Shown here: positions 5,333-17,501 of the stretch, piece by piece
Layout: each line of letters starts with the position of its first letter
How positions within the stretch are numbered: the first letter of the stretch is position 1
NCBI GenBank assembly: GCA_905193145.1
Contig: CAJJNP010000054.1
Location: forward strand, 1-17,662
Direction: 5' to 3'
DNA length: 17,662 bases
Source: an uncultured Odoribacter sp.
GTDB taxonomy: Bacteria; Bacteroidota; Bacteroidia; Bacteroidales; Marinifilaceae
Notes under the pieces: model-generated
The model's input: only the letters and a program-made list of their open reading frames with translations
What the model was told of the DNA's origin: nothing
The model's database searches: none
Position numbers and translations under genes: made by a program

Positions 5333-7833
5333 CTTATAGTCAACTTATCTCCATTTTCACAATCAACCTCCAAAACTTTTCCATTCAAATCATCCCCCTT
5401 GATGATAATTTCAGCTAATTCATCTTCCAGATATTTTTGTATAGAACGCTTTAATGGTCGAGCTCCATATTGTGGCTCATAACCTTTATCTGTCAAAAAA
5501 TCCTTTGCCTTAGACGTCACCTCCAAATGAAAGCCTAAATCCTCTACCCTATTCAACAACCCCTTCAGTTCAATGTCCACTATCGTATGTAAATCATCTT
5601 TATTCAATGAGTTAAATACAATCACATCATCTATTCTATTTAAAAATTCAGGAGAAAATGTATTTTTTAAGGCTTTCTGCACAACTCCTCTGGCATACTC
5701 AACATCCTCTCTACGCTCTGCAGCCAAAAAACCGATTCCTGAACCAAAATCTTTTAACTGACGACTGCCGATATTGGAGGTCATAATAACAATTGTATTC
5801 TTAAAATCCACCTTCCTACCCAGACTATCTGTCAACTGTCCGTCATCCAACAGCTGTAGTAAAATATTGAATACATCAGGATGAGCCTTTTCTATCTCAT
5901 CCAAGAGGACAACAGAATAAGGTTTTCTACGCACTTTTTCTGTCAATTGACCACCTTCATCATATCCCACATATCCCGGAGGTGCACCAACAAGTCGCGA
6001 CACGGCATACTTCTCCATATACTCACTCATATCAATGCGAATCAATGCATCCTGCGTATCAAACAAATATTTTGCCAATACCTTAGCCAATTGTGTTTTA
6101 CCAACACCGGTAGGTCCTAAAAATATAAAAGAACCAATCGGTCTGTTCGGATCTTTCAAACCCGCTCTGTTACGATGAATGGCCTTTACAATTTTTTCAA
6201 TAGCTTCTTCTTGTCCGACGACACTGCCGGCAAGTTCATCCCGCATTTGCAATAATTTCGCACCTTCTGTTTGCGCAATACGCTTTACAGGTACCCCCGT
6301 CATCATAGCCACGACCTCTGCAACCTTTTCAGCATCCACCACAATCCGATGTTCGTCCAAATCATGTTGCCAATCAGTCTTAGCCTGCTCCAAACGATCT
6401 TGTAATTGCCGTTCTTGATCCCGAAAAGCAGCCGCTACCTCAAAATTCTGCAAATGTACAGCCTCTTTTTTCTTATTTCTGACTAACTCTATTTCATTTT
6501 CCAGATTTTCTATAACCGATGGCACTGCAATATTAAGGATATGCGCCCTCGCACCGGCTTCGTCCATAGCATCAATCGCCTTATCAGGCAACGCACGATC
6601 TGAAACATAACGCATGGTCAATTTCACACACGCTTCAATCGCTCCATCTGTATAACGCACATTATGATGGTCCTCATAACGCGATTTTATATTAGTCAGA
6701 ATTTCTATCGTTTCCTGAGAAGTCGTTGGCTCTACCAACACTTTTTGGAAACGACGCTCCAAAGCTCCGTCTTTTTCAATATTCTCACGATACTCATCCA
6801 ATGTAGTAGCACCAATACATTGAATTTCTCCTCGCGCCAAAGCCGGTTTTAGCATATTAGCAGCATCCAGACTTCCACCAGAGCTACCGGCTCCTACAAT
6901 CGTATGAATCTCATCTATAAAAAGGATAACGTTCTTATTTTGATACAACTCTTTCAATATCAACCTCATACGTTCTTCAAACTGTCCTCTATACTTTGTT
7001 CCGGCAACTACAGACGCCAAATCCAAAGCAACCACACGTTTGTCCAGCAATAAACGCGGCACCTTTTTCTGTACAATTCTAAGTGCCAACCCCTCTGCAA
7101 TCGCCGACTTTCCGACACCGGGTTCTCCCAACAACACCGGATTATTCTTTTTTCTACGGCTCAATATCTGTGCCAGACGTTCAATTTCCTGCTCTCGTCC
7201 TATAATAGGATCCAATATTCCCTCTTCAGCTGCACGTGTGATATCCCTGCCACAATTATCCAAAGTGGGTGTCTTTGATTGTTTCCCAGGCATCACCGGC
7301 GGTCTGTAAGCATCATAATAATTGTCATTATCATCTTCTACCTCTCCTTCTTCGTCATCAATACCTTCATCTCTGTCATCAGATTGCATACGGTTCTTTT
7401 CTTGCAATAACAACTCCTTGAAATTATCATAATTGATTCCCATCCCTCCCAACAACTTTGTCACAAACCCCGCTTGATTCCGCAAAACAGCCAATATCAA
7501 ATGCTCAGCTCCCAAATCCTGATCGCCCAACTGCCATGCCTCATCCATCACCCTGCGCAAAATACTGCTAGCAGCCAAAGTAAAATCCAATTCTTGCGGC
7601 GACTCTTCTTGCGAAATCGCATTTTTTGATACTTTCTTCTCCAATTTTGCTTTCACCTCATCAAACTCCATTCCCATACCCAACAACAAATCCATTGCCC
7701 AATCGTTTTCCAAACGCATAATTCCCAAAAACAAATGTTCGGGAGAAATACGAATATTCCCCAAACGCCTGGCTTCCTCTGTTGCCAATGCCATTATTTC
7801 TTTCAACTTTGTTGTATCACTATTCCTTGCCAT
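5320..7833 (-). CDS. clpC: ClpC-type AAA+ ATPase, ClpP-partner unfoldase
   Basis: An 837-residue Hsp100 unfoldase that feeds substrates to ClpP. It has an N-terminal pair of Clp repeats (about 5-145) and a strongly acidic linker (about 151-172). D1 carries Walker A GEPGVGKS (236-243) and Walker B LFIDE (304-308); a UVR-like coiled middle segment follows (about 444-480). D2 carries Walker A GPTGVGKT (573-580), Walker B VVLLDE (641-646) and NIGSR sensor region near 687-691, with an IGF tripeptide (700-702) suitable for docking into ClpP. The start is ATG at 7833, giving MARNSDTTKL. The frame is open for 39 more codons upstream, but that extension lies inside ligA and has no Clp-like sequence. 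It begins 11 bp after the ligA stop, so the two are an operon. Confidence 0.95.
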   Translation of the reverse strand: MARNSDTTKLKEIMALATEEARRLGNIRISPEHLFLGIMRLENDWAMDLLLGMGMEFDEVKAKLEKKVSKNAISQEESPQELDFTLAASSILRRVMDEAWQLGDQDLGAEHLILAVLRNQAGFVTKLLGGMGINYDNFKELLLQEKNRMQSDDRDEGIDDEEGEVEDDNDNYYDAYRPPVMPGKQSKTPTLDNCGRDITRAAEEGILDPIIGREQEIERLAQILSRRKKNNPVLLGEPGVGKSAIAEGLALRIVQKKVPRLLLDKRVVALDLASVVAGTKYRGQFEERMRLILKELYQNKNVILFIDEIHTIVGAGSSGGSLDAANMLKPALARGEIQCIGATTLDEYRENIEKDGALERRFQKVLVEPTTSQETIEILTNIKSRYEDHHNVRYTDGAIEACVKLTMRYVSDRALPDKAIDAMDEAGARAHILNIAVPSVIENLENEIELVRNKKKEAVHLQNFEVAAAFRDQERQLQDRLEQAKTDWQHDLDEHRIVVDAEKVAEVVAMMTGVPVKRIAQTEGAKLLQMRDELAGSVVGQEEAIEKIVKAIHRNRAGLKDPNRPIGSFIFLGPTGVGKTQLAKVLAKYLFDTQDALIRIDMSEYMEKYAVSRLVGAPPGYVGYDEGGQLTEKVRRKPYSVVLLDEIEKAHPDVFNILLQLLDDGQLTDSLGRKVDFKNTIVIMTSNIGSRQLKDFGSGIGFLAAERREDVEYARGVVQKALKNTFSPEFLNRIDDVIVFNSLNKDDLHTIVDIELKGLLNRVEDLGFHLEVTSKAKDFLTDKGYEPQYGARPLKRSIQKYLEDELAEIIIKGDDLNGKVLEVDCENGDKLTIREKR

Positions 7834-7844
7834 AAACCACACAT

Positions 7845-10349
<2,505 letters not shown>

Positions 10350-10355
10350 CTACCA

Positions 10356-10363
10356 CAAAAGTA
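10356..10363 (-). promoter_or_regulatory. Candidate -7 box of the ligA-clpC operon
   Basis: TACTTTTG on the minus strand fits TAnnTTTG exactly and lies 25 bp before the ligA ATG at 10331. The -33 region (around 10383-10386) reads TCTT, a poor match. No second promoter was noticed between ligA and clpC. Confidence 0.45.
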
Positions 10364-10447
10364 ATGAAATAAAAAATAGGAAAAGAATGCCCATTATTGA
10401 AAATTATCCTCTATTTTAGTAGGCTTAAAAATTACAACCCTATTTAC

Positions 10448-13405
10448 ATGATAAACAGAGCGCTCGTAATCATCATATTGCTAATTTCAACGCTTCATGC
10501 TTCTGCCCAATTTGTCAATTTCGGGCAGGACCGCGCTTCTATCCGCTGGAAGCAAATAAAGACAGAGAATTTTCAAATTATATATCCAGATTTTTTTGAA
10601 GGAAGTGCCCAAAAGGCTGCAAACATATATCAGCGCCTTTATAACCATGCCAATACCCTCCGCCTTAAACCCAAAAGAATATCTATGATTATGCATGCAG
10701 ACGGAGGTATATCTAACGGAAGTGTATCCTTGGCTCCTCGTAAAAGCGAACTTTATACAACCCCACCACAAGAGCCCACCGACAGTTGGCTGGAACACCT
10801 CTGTGTGCATGAATTCCGCCATGTCATCCAATTTGACAAAGTCAATCAAGGGCTGACCAAAGGATTGTCATACCTGTTCGGTGAAATATTCCCGATAGCT
10901 GTTTTCGGAGTATATCTACCCATGTGGTTTGTTGAAGGAGATGCCGTAACATTTGAAACTTCTGTAGGTCATTTAGGGCGCGGACGCTCTCCGGAATTTC
11001 TCAATGAAATGAAAGCACAGATTGTAGAAAAAGGTCTTTACCCTTTCCACAAAGCAGTGCTCGGTTCCAATAAAGATTATGTTCCAAACCGCTATAACAT
11101 GGGTTACTACATGGTGTCCAACACCCGCCATCACTACGGCTCGGATATCTGGGGCAAAGCCATCGAACGAAGCGGTCGCCGCCCATATGGAATCAACCCT
11201 TTTGACAAAAGTCTGACTCTTTCTATCGGAAACAGACGCGACAGTCTATGGAACGCCCCCTCCTTCCGTGCTCTGTTTCACAACCCGGACAGCGTAAAAA
11301 AAGCAAACTATTTCTACAACACCAAACGCATGCTATACCGCGACAACTATTCCGAACTACAACAAATCTGGAAATGCGAAGCAGCGAATTGTACCCATAC
11401 TTTTGATACAGTACCAACCCACAACAAATATTACACAAACTACTATTATCCGACAGCATTAGGCAAAGATACCGTTCTCGCCTATAAAATGGGATTACAG
11501 GAAACCGGTTCGTTTGTCATGCTGACACATGGTAAAGAAAAACGGATTACCCGCACCGGTCTGCTTTATGACTACAAATTTGCCACCGACCGCAAACGGA
11601 TTGTATGGAGCGAATACCGTTCGCATCTCCGATGGGAACAGGCAGGCAAAATGCGCATCAGCAGCTATGACATCAAACGGAAAAAATACACACGTAGCCG
11701 AGGACGCAACAACCAATTTTCACCGTTCAAAGCCGGTGACAAATGGGGGTATGTCGAAACAGACAGACAAAATCGTTCATACCTTGTCTTGACAGACTCC
11801 ACCTTAAAACACGAACTATGGAGAATGGAAGCTGAAGACAACGAACAGTTTATTCACCCATCCTACCATAATGGAAAAATCCTAACCGTCGTACAAGCTC
11901 CAGCCGGCATTCGCCTGGAATCCATTGACATTACCACCCATAATAGAGAAAAAATAACTCAAGATATATATTACGAACTGGACAATCCGCAACCTACCGA
12001 TACAAATATCATCTATCGGGCGTCGTACAATGGAAACAATGCCCTCTATAGCTTGCAAAACGGCACTCATAAAAAAATTCTAAGCAGTAAATTCGGACTC
12101 CGTTTCCCGTCATACGACACAGAAGAGCAACGTCTTTACTTCTCGTTCTACACTTCTGACGGGTACAAGCCCGGCACAGCAACTCCACGGCAATTGGCGG
12201 CGAAACCTGTAGAATACGCCACCTACCCCTTAGCAGATGAAATGGCAAAACAGGAACAATGGCAGCAGACATTTACATACGACAGTGTATTCCCGACACG
12301 CTGCTATAATAAATTGACCCACTTGGTGAACCTTCACAGTTGGGCACCAATCTATGCCAGTCTCTCTCCAATGGAAGTGGATTTAGGTGCAACCATTTAC
12401 TCACAGAACAAACTCAGCACACTCACCTTCACAGCCGGATATGTACGCCAATCCGGATACAAACACGGAAACTGGCTCCTGAACCTCACCTACAGCGGCT
12501 GGTGGCCCATTTTGAGTGTTGAATTCGAAAGCGGAAGAGAAGATTTTCAAAGTTTTGCAGATGGTCTCAACCTGCAGACAGGTCAAAAAGACGCCTTATA
12601 CGTATTCAACAAATCCCAACGTTCATCGGCAGATTTTGTCATACAGTTTCCCTTCAACCTCTCATCCCGCCAATACAATAGTTCTCTGCGTCCATATCTG
12701 CGTTACCAGATAGAGGGGATACACCATCAACGCCCTAAACAGGTATATGGTTATGAACTGCAAGAAAACACAGCAATCCTCTATCCGGTACAAAAACAGG
12801 ATTACCACATCTACCAAGCCAACCGTTACTACCAACTGATGGAATACGGTCTTACATACAGCAACCAAACCCGCATGACCGAACAGGAAATCAATCCCCG
12901 CTGGGGACAATTGCTCACCGGCGGTTTCACCCATGCGCTGACACATGGTTTGAATCTTGGGCAACAATGGTGGATTGCCGGTCGTCTCTATCTCCCCGGC
13001 TTCTGTGTCAACCACTCCCTCTCGCTTTACGGAGGATTCCAACACATGTCCGGCAAGACACGCAACTACAGCAATAAAATCTCCTATCCCCGCGGTATCA
13101 GTCTCAACGGATACGAAATTGCCACATTCCGCGGCTCTTACCACCTGCCACTGCTATTCCCGGACTGGCATATCAGTTCTCTGCTCTATTTCAAACAGAT
13201 TGACGGATGTTTCTTCATAGACCTCGGTAGTAGCCTGCATCGTCTGGACAAATACATCTATTCTTCATACGGCATCGAACTGACAACCGACACCCACTTG
13301 TTCCGTCTGACCTATCCCATCCATGTTGGAGTACGTACCGGCTACGAGACCCAAACCAAACGGATGTTCGGAGAATTGCTATTCTCTATCGGATTGAGTA
13401 TATAA
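10448..13405 (+). CDS. Exported outer-membrane protein with N-terminal HExxH gluzincin domain
   Basis: A 985-residue protein of no named function. ATG at 10448 is preferred because it yields a clean signal peptide ending ...HASA-Q (about residues 1-20); the in-frame TTG 51 bp upstream would bury it. Residues about 35-190 form a peptidase-MA/gluzincin-like domain with HEFRH (121-125) and a downstream WFVEGDAV that supplies a candidate third zinc ligand (E163), so it may be an active metalloprotease. About 330-600 is beta-rich with repeated short strands suggestive of a TolB-like propeller. From about 640 to the end, alternating aromatic/polar strands (for example YPRGISLNGYE) suggest an outer-membrane beta-barrel. 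Base composition is richer in G+C than its left neighbours. It converges on the antiporter with 2 bp between stops. Confidence 0.75.
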   Translation: MINRALVIIILLISTLHASAQFVNFGQDRASIRWKQIKTENFQIIYPDFFEGSAQKAANIYQRLYNHANTLRLKPKRISMIMHADGGISNGSVSLAPRKSELYTTPPQEPTDSWLEHLCVHEFRHVIQFDKVNQGLTKGLSYLFGEIFPIAVFGVYLPMWFVEGDAVTFETSVGHLGRGRSPEFLNEMKAQIVEKGLYPFHKAVLGSNKDYVPNRYNMGYYMVSNTRHHYGSDIWGKAIERSGRRPYGINPFDKSLTLSIGNRRDSLWNAPSFRALFHNPDSVKKANYFYNTKRMLYRDNYSELQQIWKCEAANCTHTFDTVPTHNKYYTNYYYPTALGKDTVLAYKMGLQETGSFVMLTHGKEKRITRTGLLYDYKFATDRKRIVWSEYRSHLRWEQAGKMRISSYDIKRKKYTRSRGRNNQFSPFKAGDKWGYVETDRQNRSYLVLTDSTLKHELWRMEAEDNEQFIHPSYHNGKILTVVQAPAGIRLESIDITTHNREKITQDIYYELDNPQPTDTNIIYRASYNGNNALYSLQNGTHKKILSSKFGLRFPSYDTEEQRLYFSFYTSDGYKPGTATPRQLAAKPVEYATYPLADEMAKQEQWQQTFTYDSVFPTRCYNKLTHLVNLHSWAPIYASLSPMEVDLGATIYSQNKLSTLTFTAGYVRQSGYKHGNWLLNLTYSGWWPILSVEFESGREDFQSFADGLNLQTGQKDALYVFNKSQRSSADFVIQFPFNLSSRQYNSSLRPYLRYQIEGIHHQRPKQVYGYELQENTAILYPVQKQDYHIYQANRYYQLMEYGLTYSNQTRMTEQEINPRWGQLLTGGFTHALTHGLNLGQQWWIAGRLYLPGFCVNHSLSLYGGFQHMSGKTRNYSNKISYPRGISLNGYEIATFRGSYHLPLLFPDWHISSLLYFKQIDGCFFIDLGSSLHRLDKYIYSSYGIELTTDTHLFRLTYPIHVGVRTGYETQTKRMFGELLFSIGLSI

Positions 13406-13407
13406 GC

Positions 13408-15669
13408 TCAAGCCTCATCCAGTCGGGGGCGAATAATGAGCAAAGAAGGGAGTGCTGCAAACAGCTGATGATTGCGAGACAGTTTTTCACAAGCGGCATA
13501 GCTCATTACCAACAGACACTCTTTTGCATCAGACCACATTATCTCGCCAGGCGGTTTGCCCAAAACGAACTTCGCCGAATCCTGCTGCACAAAATCGGTC
13601 ATTACACGCTCTTCCAAATAAGAATCATGCTGTTTGTCGGCAAAACATATTCGAATCGTCATACTCTTCTCGCCCAAACGGGTACGGGCATAATTAAAAA
13701 GAAACAAATCCTGCTCACTGTCAACCAACAATAATATTTCTGAAGCCTTTGTAAAACCCCGGTTTACAAATATTCCAACAGAACAATCCACCTCCTCCAT
13801 AATGGATTCCAGTTTCTGACGCAACAGCAAGCCCGGCAATGATAAAGATGGCGACTTCAAAAGTTTAGACAAACCCGGTAAAAATGAAAATCTTGAATTC
13901 GTCTTTCTTTCCGCAGCATTTTCGGATTGCATAAACTGACGGCCTGCACCCACAAACAGATAATCCACATGCTCACGTTTCGCCATCCGCACCATATCCT
14001 GAATCAACTTTTCTGTCACATGATAACGTTCCTCAACTTTCAAACTCAACTTCTTCGCCTCTGCCCGCAAAGGTATAAAACTAAGCTCTTTAAATTCCTC
14101 TGCCATCGTCGGACTCAACTCCGTGCCCACAGTAAAGTGCGTTGCTATCAACTGCCCGGTCTGCAAGCGATCGCCCAACAACAAATCCGCCATATTCAAC
14201 AGTGTCCTTCCACTTTCCGGAAGCCCGAACGACAACATCACTTTTTCATTATGAGATGTTTTTTCTGCCTGTTTTGCAAAGATCCTTTCCACCAGCGACA
14301 ACAAAGGAGTAGTCATAAAAGTGGTCAGCAACGACATAATCAGCAACACAACAAACATCTGCGAAGAAAGAATCCCCATTTCAAGGCCGATATTCAATGC
14401 CACAAGCTGCATCAACCCCCTTGTGTTCATTAAGGTACCGACAATCAAACTATTCTTCCAACTTTCCCCTACAATCCTTGCCGCCAATGTACATCCACCC
14501 AATTTCCCGACAATTGCCACCACGACAAAAAGCAGACAAACACCCCATAATTCCCAAGAATTTATCAAACCGATTTCTGTATGCAAACCCGAAAAGGCGA
14601 AGAAAAGCGGCAAGAAAAAGACCAACGACACATCTTCCACTTTTTCCATCATCACCTTACGGAACCCGATATTTGCCGGCATGATTACCCCTGCCATAAA
14701 GGCTCCGAACAAGGCGTGAATACCGATAATTTCTGTAGCAACCGACGACACGACCAATAATAAAAAAATAAAACCGACAAAAGCCTTATTAATAACCTCC
14801 GAATTGACATACGCTTCGCCCAATTTGCGTAAGAATGGTCGCATCACCTTAAACATCAACACAATATAAACAACTGTCAAAGCGATGGTATATAATGCAC
14901 TGACAAAACTCCCCGCCTTGGCCAATGCTATCACTATCGCCAACAGACACCAAGCAGTCACATCATCGTTAGCAGCAGAAGCAATAGAAAGCATCCCGAC
15001 AGATGTCTTCGTCATATTGCGTTCCTGCACAATACGAGCCAATACAGGAAAAGCCGTGATACTCATCGATATCCCAATAAATAAGGCAAAAGGCAGGAAA
15101 TCCGCCTGCCGGGAACCGTATTCCTGATAAACACCAATTGCAGCCAATACTCCCAGAAAAAAAGGCACTACAATACCGGCATGACTGATAACCAACGTTT
15201 CATGCAACTTATCTTTAATAACACTGAAATCTACTTCCAGACCTATCACAAACATAAACAACACCAACCCGGTCTCGCTCAACAACTTCAGATTACCCAT
15301 AGATTCAGGCGGAAACAAAGCGACAAAAAAATCAGGAAAAACATATCCCAACAAAGAAGGCCCCAATACAATTCCCGCCAATATCTCCCCCATTACCCCC
15401 GGCTGGCCGATATATCTGAAAAGAAAAGAAAATATACGGACTGTAAACAAGATGACAATAATCTGCAGCAACATTATGGTCAAAGAATTAGCCAGATTAC
15501 CGGATATGATACTCTGAAATAATTCGAAGGAATCGACATTCAAATTTGTTGCACTCTTTGCTGCCGACCGGTCATAAAGCTGTCCGGTACTAAGCGCAAA
15601 ATAAATCAACACGCCGAAAATGGCCATCATGCCAATGTAGATCCAGTAGTTTGCATTGCTTCTTTTCAT
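13408..15669 (-). CDS. CPA2-family cation:proton antiporter with C-terminal USP-like domain
   Basis: A 753-residue inner-membrane Na+/H+ or K+/H+ antiporter. After a lone N-terminal helix (about 7-27) come roughly 12 hydrophobic segments (60-455) with family landmarks: QPGVMGEILAGIVLGPSLLG (89-108), LFMFVIGLEVD (137-147), ITAFPVLARI (204-213), and the ion-binding pair in AANDDV (N234/D235), followed by GLMQLVAL near the end. The soluble C-terminus (about 465-753) looks like tandem universal-stress-protein-type Rossmann folds as in CHX-type exchangers (for example DYLFVGAGR, SEILLLVDSEQD), not a TrkA-N domain. Ion specificity cannot be read from the sequence. It is separated by 110 bp from the radical SAM gene and has its own candidate -7 box. 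Confidence 0.92.
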   Translation of the reverse strand: MKRSNANYWIYIGMMAIFGVLIYFALSTGQLYDRSAAKSATNLNVDSFELFQSIISGNLANSLTIMLLQIIVILFTVRIFSFLFRYIGQPGVMGEILAGIVLGPSLLGYVFPDFFVALFPPESMGNLKLLSETGLVLFMFVIGLEVDFSVIKDKLHETLVISHAGIVVPFFLGVLAAIGVYQEYGSRQADFLPFALFIGISMSITAFPVLARIVQERNMTKTSVGMLSIASAANDDVTAWCLLAIVIALAKAGSFVSALYTIALTVVYIVLMFKVMRPFLRKLGEAYVNSEVINKAFVGFIFLLLVVSSVATEIIGIHALFGAFMAGVIMPANIGFRKVMMEKVEDVSLVFFLPLFFAFSGLHTEIGLINSWELWGVCLLFVVVAIVGKLGGCTLAARIVGESWKNSLIVGTLMNTRGLMQLVALNIGLEMGILSSQMFVVLLIMSLLTTFMTTPLLSLVERIFAKQAEKTSHNEKVMLSFGLPESGRTLLNMADLLLGDRLQTGQLIATHFTVGTELSPTMAEEFKELSFIPLRAEAKKLSLKVEERYHVTEKLIQDMVRMAKREHVDYLFVGAGRQFMQSENAAERKTNSRFSFLPGLSKLLKSPSLSLPGLLLRQKLESIMEEVDCSVGIFVNRGFTKASEILLLVDSEQDLFLFNYARTRLGEKSMTIRICFADKQHDSYLEERVMTDFVQQDSAKFVLGKPPGEIMWSDAKECLLVMSYAACEKLSRNHQLFAALPSLLIIRPRLDEA

Positions 15670-15692
15670 TCCCCAAAAGCTATATTATCCCT

Positions 15693-15700
15693 CAAAAGTA
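15693..15700 (-). promoter_or_regulatory. Candidate -7 box of the antiporter gene
   Basis: TACTTTTG on the minus strand fits TAnnTTTG exactly, 24 bp before the ATG at 15669. It is the same octamer as upstream of ligA. The -33 region is a poor match. Confidence 0.4.
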
Positions 15701-15779
15701 ATATATTTTTTGAAAAATCATTATACTTTATCCACATTTTTTAAATCAAACAACCACATTGTCACAACTCTCTGTATTT

Positions 15780-16409
15780 CTAAATATTGCGTATCTGGTA
15801 AGTGAATTGATCAAACTGAGAGAATCCAAGACTTTCAAGAGCTTTGCGACTTGCTGACCGGTCGATTTCTGTATTATAATTCGGTATAAGCGGCAAACGG
15901 ACAATACAATCATCCTGGCGCTCTTCTTTGGCTATCAACTGCAAATTGTCTATAACCCGGGCATTGTCATGCTGTGTATAATGACAATAAATATCAGAAT
16001 TCCAATCCTTAATGTCAATTATCAAAGTATCTACAACAGGAAGCAAAACCTCAAGATTAGCAGTCGGCACATTCAAAGAGGTTTCAAGATTGAGATTCCA
16101 ACTGATTCCGCAAAGTTTTCTGAACTCCTGAATAAATTGAGGATACAGACACGGCTCACCCCCTCCAAACGTCACCCCGCCATTGGTTGCCAGAAAATAG
16201 AGTTCGTCTATTCTTACTTCCTCATACAAACTTTCGGGGGTATATTCCTTAAAGCGGTTACTATTACCGAATGATTGAGGATTCAAACAATATCGGCAAC
16301 GCAACGGACAACCATAGAAACCGACAAGCGAAGTGACCCCATTGCCGTCGGTCCGGAGACGGTGTCTTAATATTCCTATTATCTTTGCCCGAAGTGTCTG
16401 CATAACCAT
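15780..16409 (-). CDS. Radical SAM protein, PFL-activating-enzyme-like
   Basis: A 209-residue radical SAM enzyme. The [4Fe-4S] motif CPLRCRYC (C34, C38, C41) has CxxxCxxC spacing, preceded by the activase-like DGNGVTSLVGFYG. SAM-binding GGGEP (82-86), ETS (109-111), DIKD (132-135) and IPNYN (175-179) follow. These resemble pyruvate formate-lyase activating enzymes, but the protein is some 40-50 residues shorter, with no ferredoxin insert and no SPASM domain. No glycyl-radical enzyme is in the window. The gene starts 30 bp after the stop of the Cys-rich protein gene and is presumably co-transcribed with it, suggesting that protein as substrate or partner (inference). The start could also be M3 (16403). 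An anaerobic ribonucleotide reductase activase role is possible but unsupported locally. Confidence 0.85.
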   Translation of the reverse strand: MVMQTLRAKIIGILRHRLRTDGNGVTSLVGFYGCPLRCRYCLNPQSFGNSNRFKEYTPESLYEEVRIDELYFLATNGGVTFGGGEPCLYPQFIQEFRKLCGISWNLNLETSLNVPTANLEVLLPVVDTLIIDIKDWNSDIYCHYTQHDNARVIDNLQLIAKEERQDDCIVRLPLIPNYNTEIDRSASRKALESLGFSQFDQFTYQIRNI

Positions 16410-16439
16410 TGCATAAAAATATAATTCAACTACTTTTCA

Positions 16440-17459
16440 TCACAATTTTCTGCTTTTCAATCGGACTGTTTTCCTGACATTATGCTTGAAACACTCTACA
16501 TTGACATATACAGGAACGTCATACCCCTCCACTTTAATTCGCAATGCCATCTCTTTTTTCCAACTGCCATCTCCATTCTTAAACCCTCTGCCATAGTTCC
16601 AATATACCCGACAGGGGTGTTTTTCGTCGATGTACTCCGAAGATAACTCTTCCGCATGTTCCTCTCCGGCACGATCAAACCATATTCGCTCAACAGTTAT
16701 TGTTTCTTTGCCAATACGATTTCCCTCTTCATCCACCACTTTAAGGTCAAAGCTGTTATTCCCTCCTTGCCAACCTTCCGGTATACCATCCCCAACCACC
16801 ACTTCACCCATCAAAGCCATATCTGGAATAAGCGTAATAGTTTGAGTTTGCATCTTTTCCGTTACAGCAATCACCTGTTTCTTATATCCGACATACCCTA
16901 CTTCCAACGTATCGCCTACGCGGGCAAACAAATTGAATGTCCCGTCGGCCTCGGTCAAAACACCCACTCTCAACCGCAAATTGGTTACAGTCGCTCCATG
17001 CAACGGCTTTTTAGAGACAAAACCATCCGACAAAGTGTCCGCTCCCTGCACCACTCCTTTTACTTGATTTACCACCTGTTCTGCATCTTCATATTCATCA
17101 TCGACTTCACCATATACCCCAAAATCTCCCATAACCACCTCAAAGATCTCCTCATCAGTAGTAATGGTATCCCTTAAATTATCTACAGAATCACGTAATG
17201 CATCCGCAGCCGACGACATCGGCATCATCATAGCAAACGTCGCAGCTGAAATCCCGGCAAGAGAAACTGCCTTACCGGCAAGAGAACGAACGCGAAGCTG
17301 CTGCTCCAAATAGCACACCTCTGCCTCACATTTCGGACATGTACCCAGGCAATCGCCCTTGTAGCGACATTCAGAAACAACAAATTCAATGTCGTTGGCC
17401 TCAGCAATCTGCCGGCGAATCTCTTTTAGTATCTTACAGGTCTGTTTCCCTCGTGTCAT
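16440..17459 (-). CDS. Membrane-anchored protein with Cys4 motif and CarboxypepD_reg-like domain
   Basis: A 339-residue protein without an assigned function. The cytosolic-looking N-terminus (1-58) carries CRYKGDCLGTCPKCEAEV with C31, C37, C41 and C44 (Cx5Cx3Cx2C), plus C8 and C49, suitable for a metal or Fe-S site. A single hydrophobic segment (about 60-80) follows. An acidic stretch (about 100-130) leads to a CarboxypepD_reg/SusC-N-like beta domain (about 133-212: VKGVVQGAD, LHGATVTN, TEADGTFNLF, VGYVGYKKQ). After that comes GEVVVGDG, reminiscent of the segment after this domain in SusC proteins, and a second beta-rich domain (about 235-339). The first gene of a pair with the radical SAM gene 30 bp downstream. 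I recall similar Cys-rich N-termini in other Bacteroidales proteins of unknown function. Confidence 0.75.
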   Translation of the reverse strand: MTRGKQTCKILKEIRRQIAEANDIEFVVSECRYKGDCLGTCPKCEAEVCYLEQQLRVRSLAGKAVSLAGISAATFAMMMPMSSAADALRDSVDNLRDTITTDEEIFEVVMGDFGVYGEVDDEYEDAEQVVNQVKGVVQGADTLSDGFVSKKPLHGATVTNLRLRVGVLTEADGTFNLFARVGDTLEVGYVGYKKQVIAVTEKMQTQTITLIPDMALMGEVVVGDGIPEGWQGGNNSFDLKVVDEEGNRIGKETITVERIWFDRAGEEHAEELSSEYIDEKHPCRVYWNYGRGFKNGDGSWKKEMALRIKVEGYDVPVYVNVECFKHNVRKTVRLKSRKL

Positions 17460-17501
17460 TATTATGTGTATTGGGTCAGTGAGTAAATTTCCGTATCTCT
17501 A

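Noticed and set aside
10397..10447. TTG start for the HExxH protein, 17 residues upstream
   Set aside because: It would place charged and polar residues before the signal peptide; the ATG at 10448 gives a normal exported N-terminus.
13927..14433. Plus-strand open frame of 168 codons inside the antiporter
   Set aside because: Its His/Gln-rich composition is a by-product of the antisense of hydrophobic codons; the antiporter reading is unambiguous.
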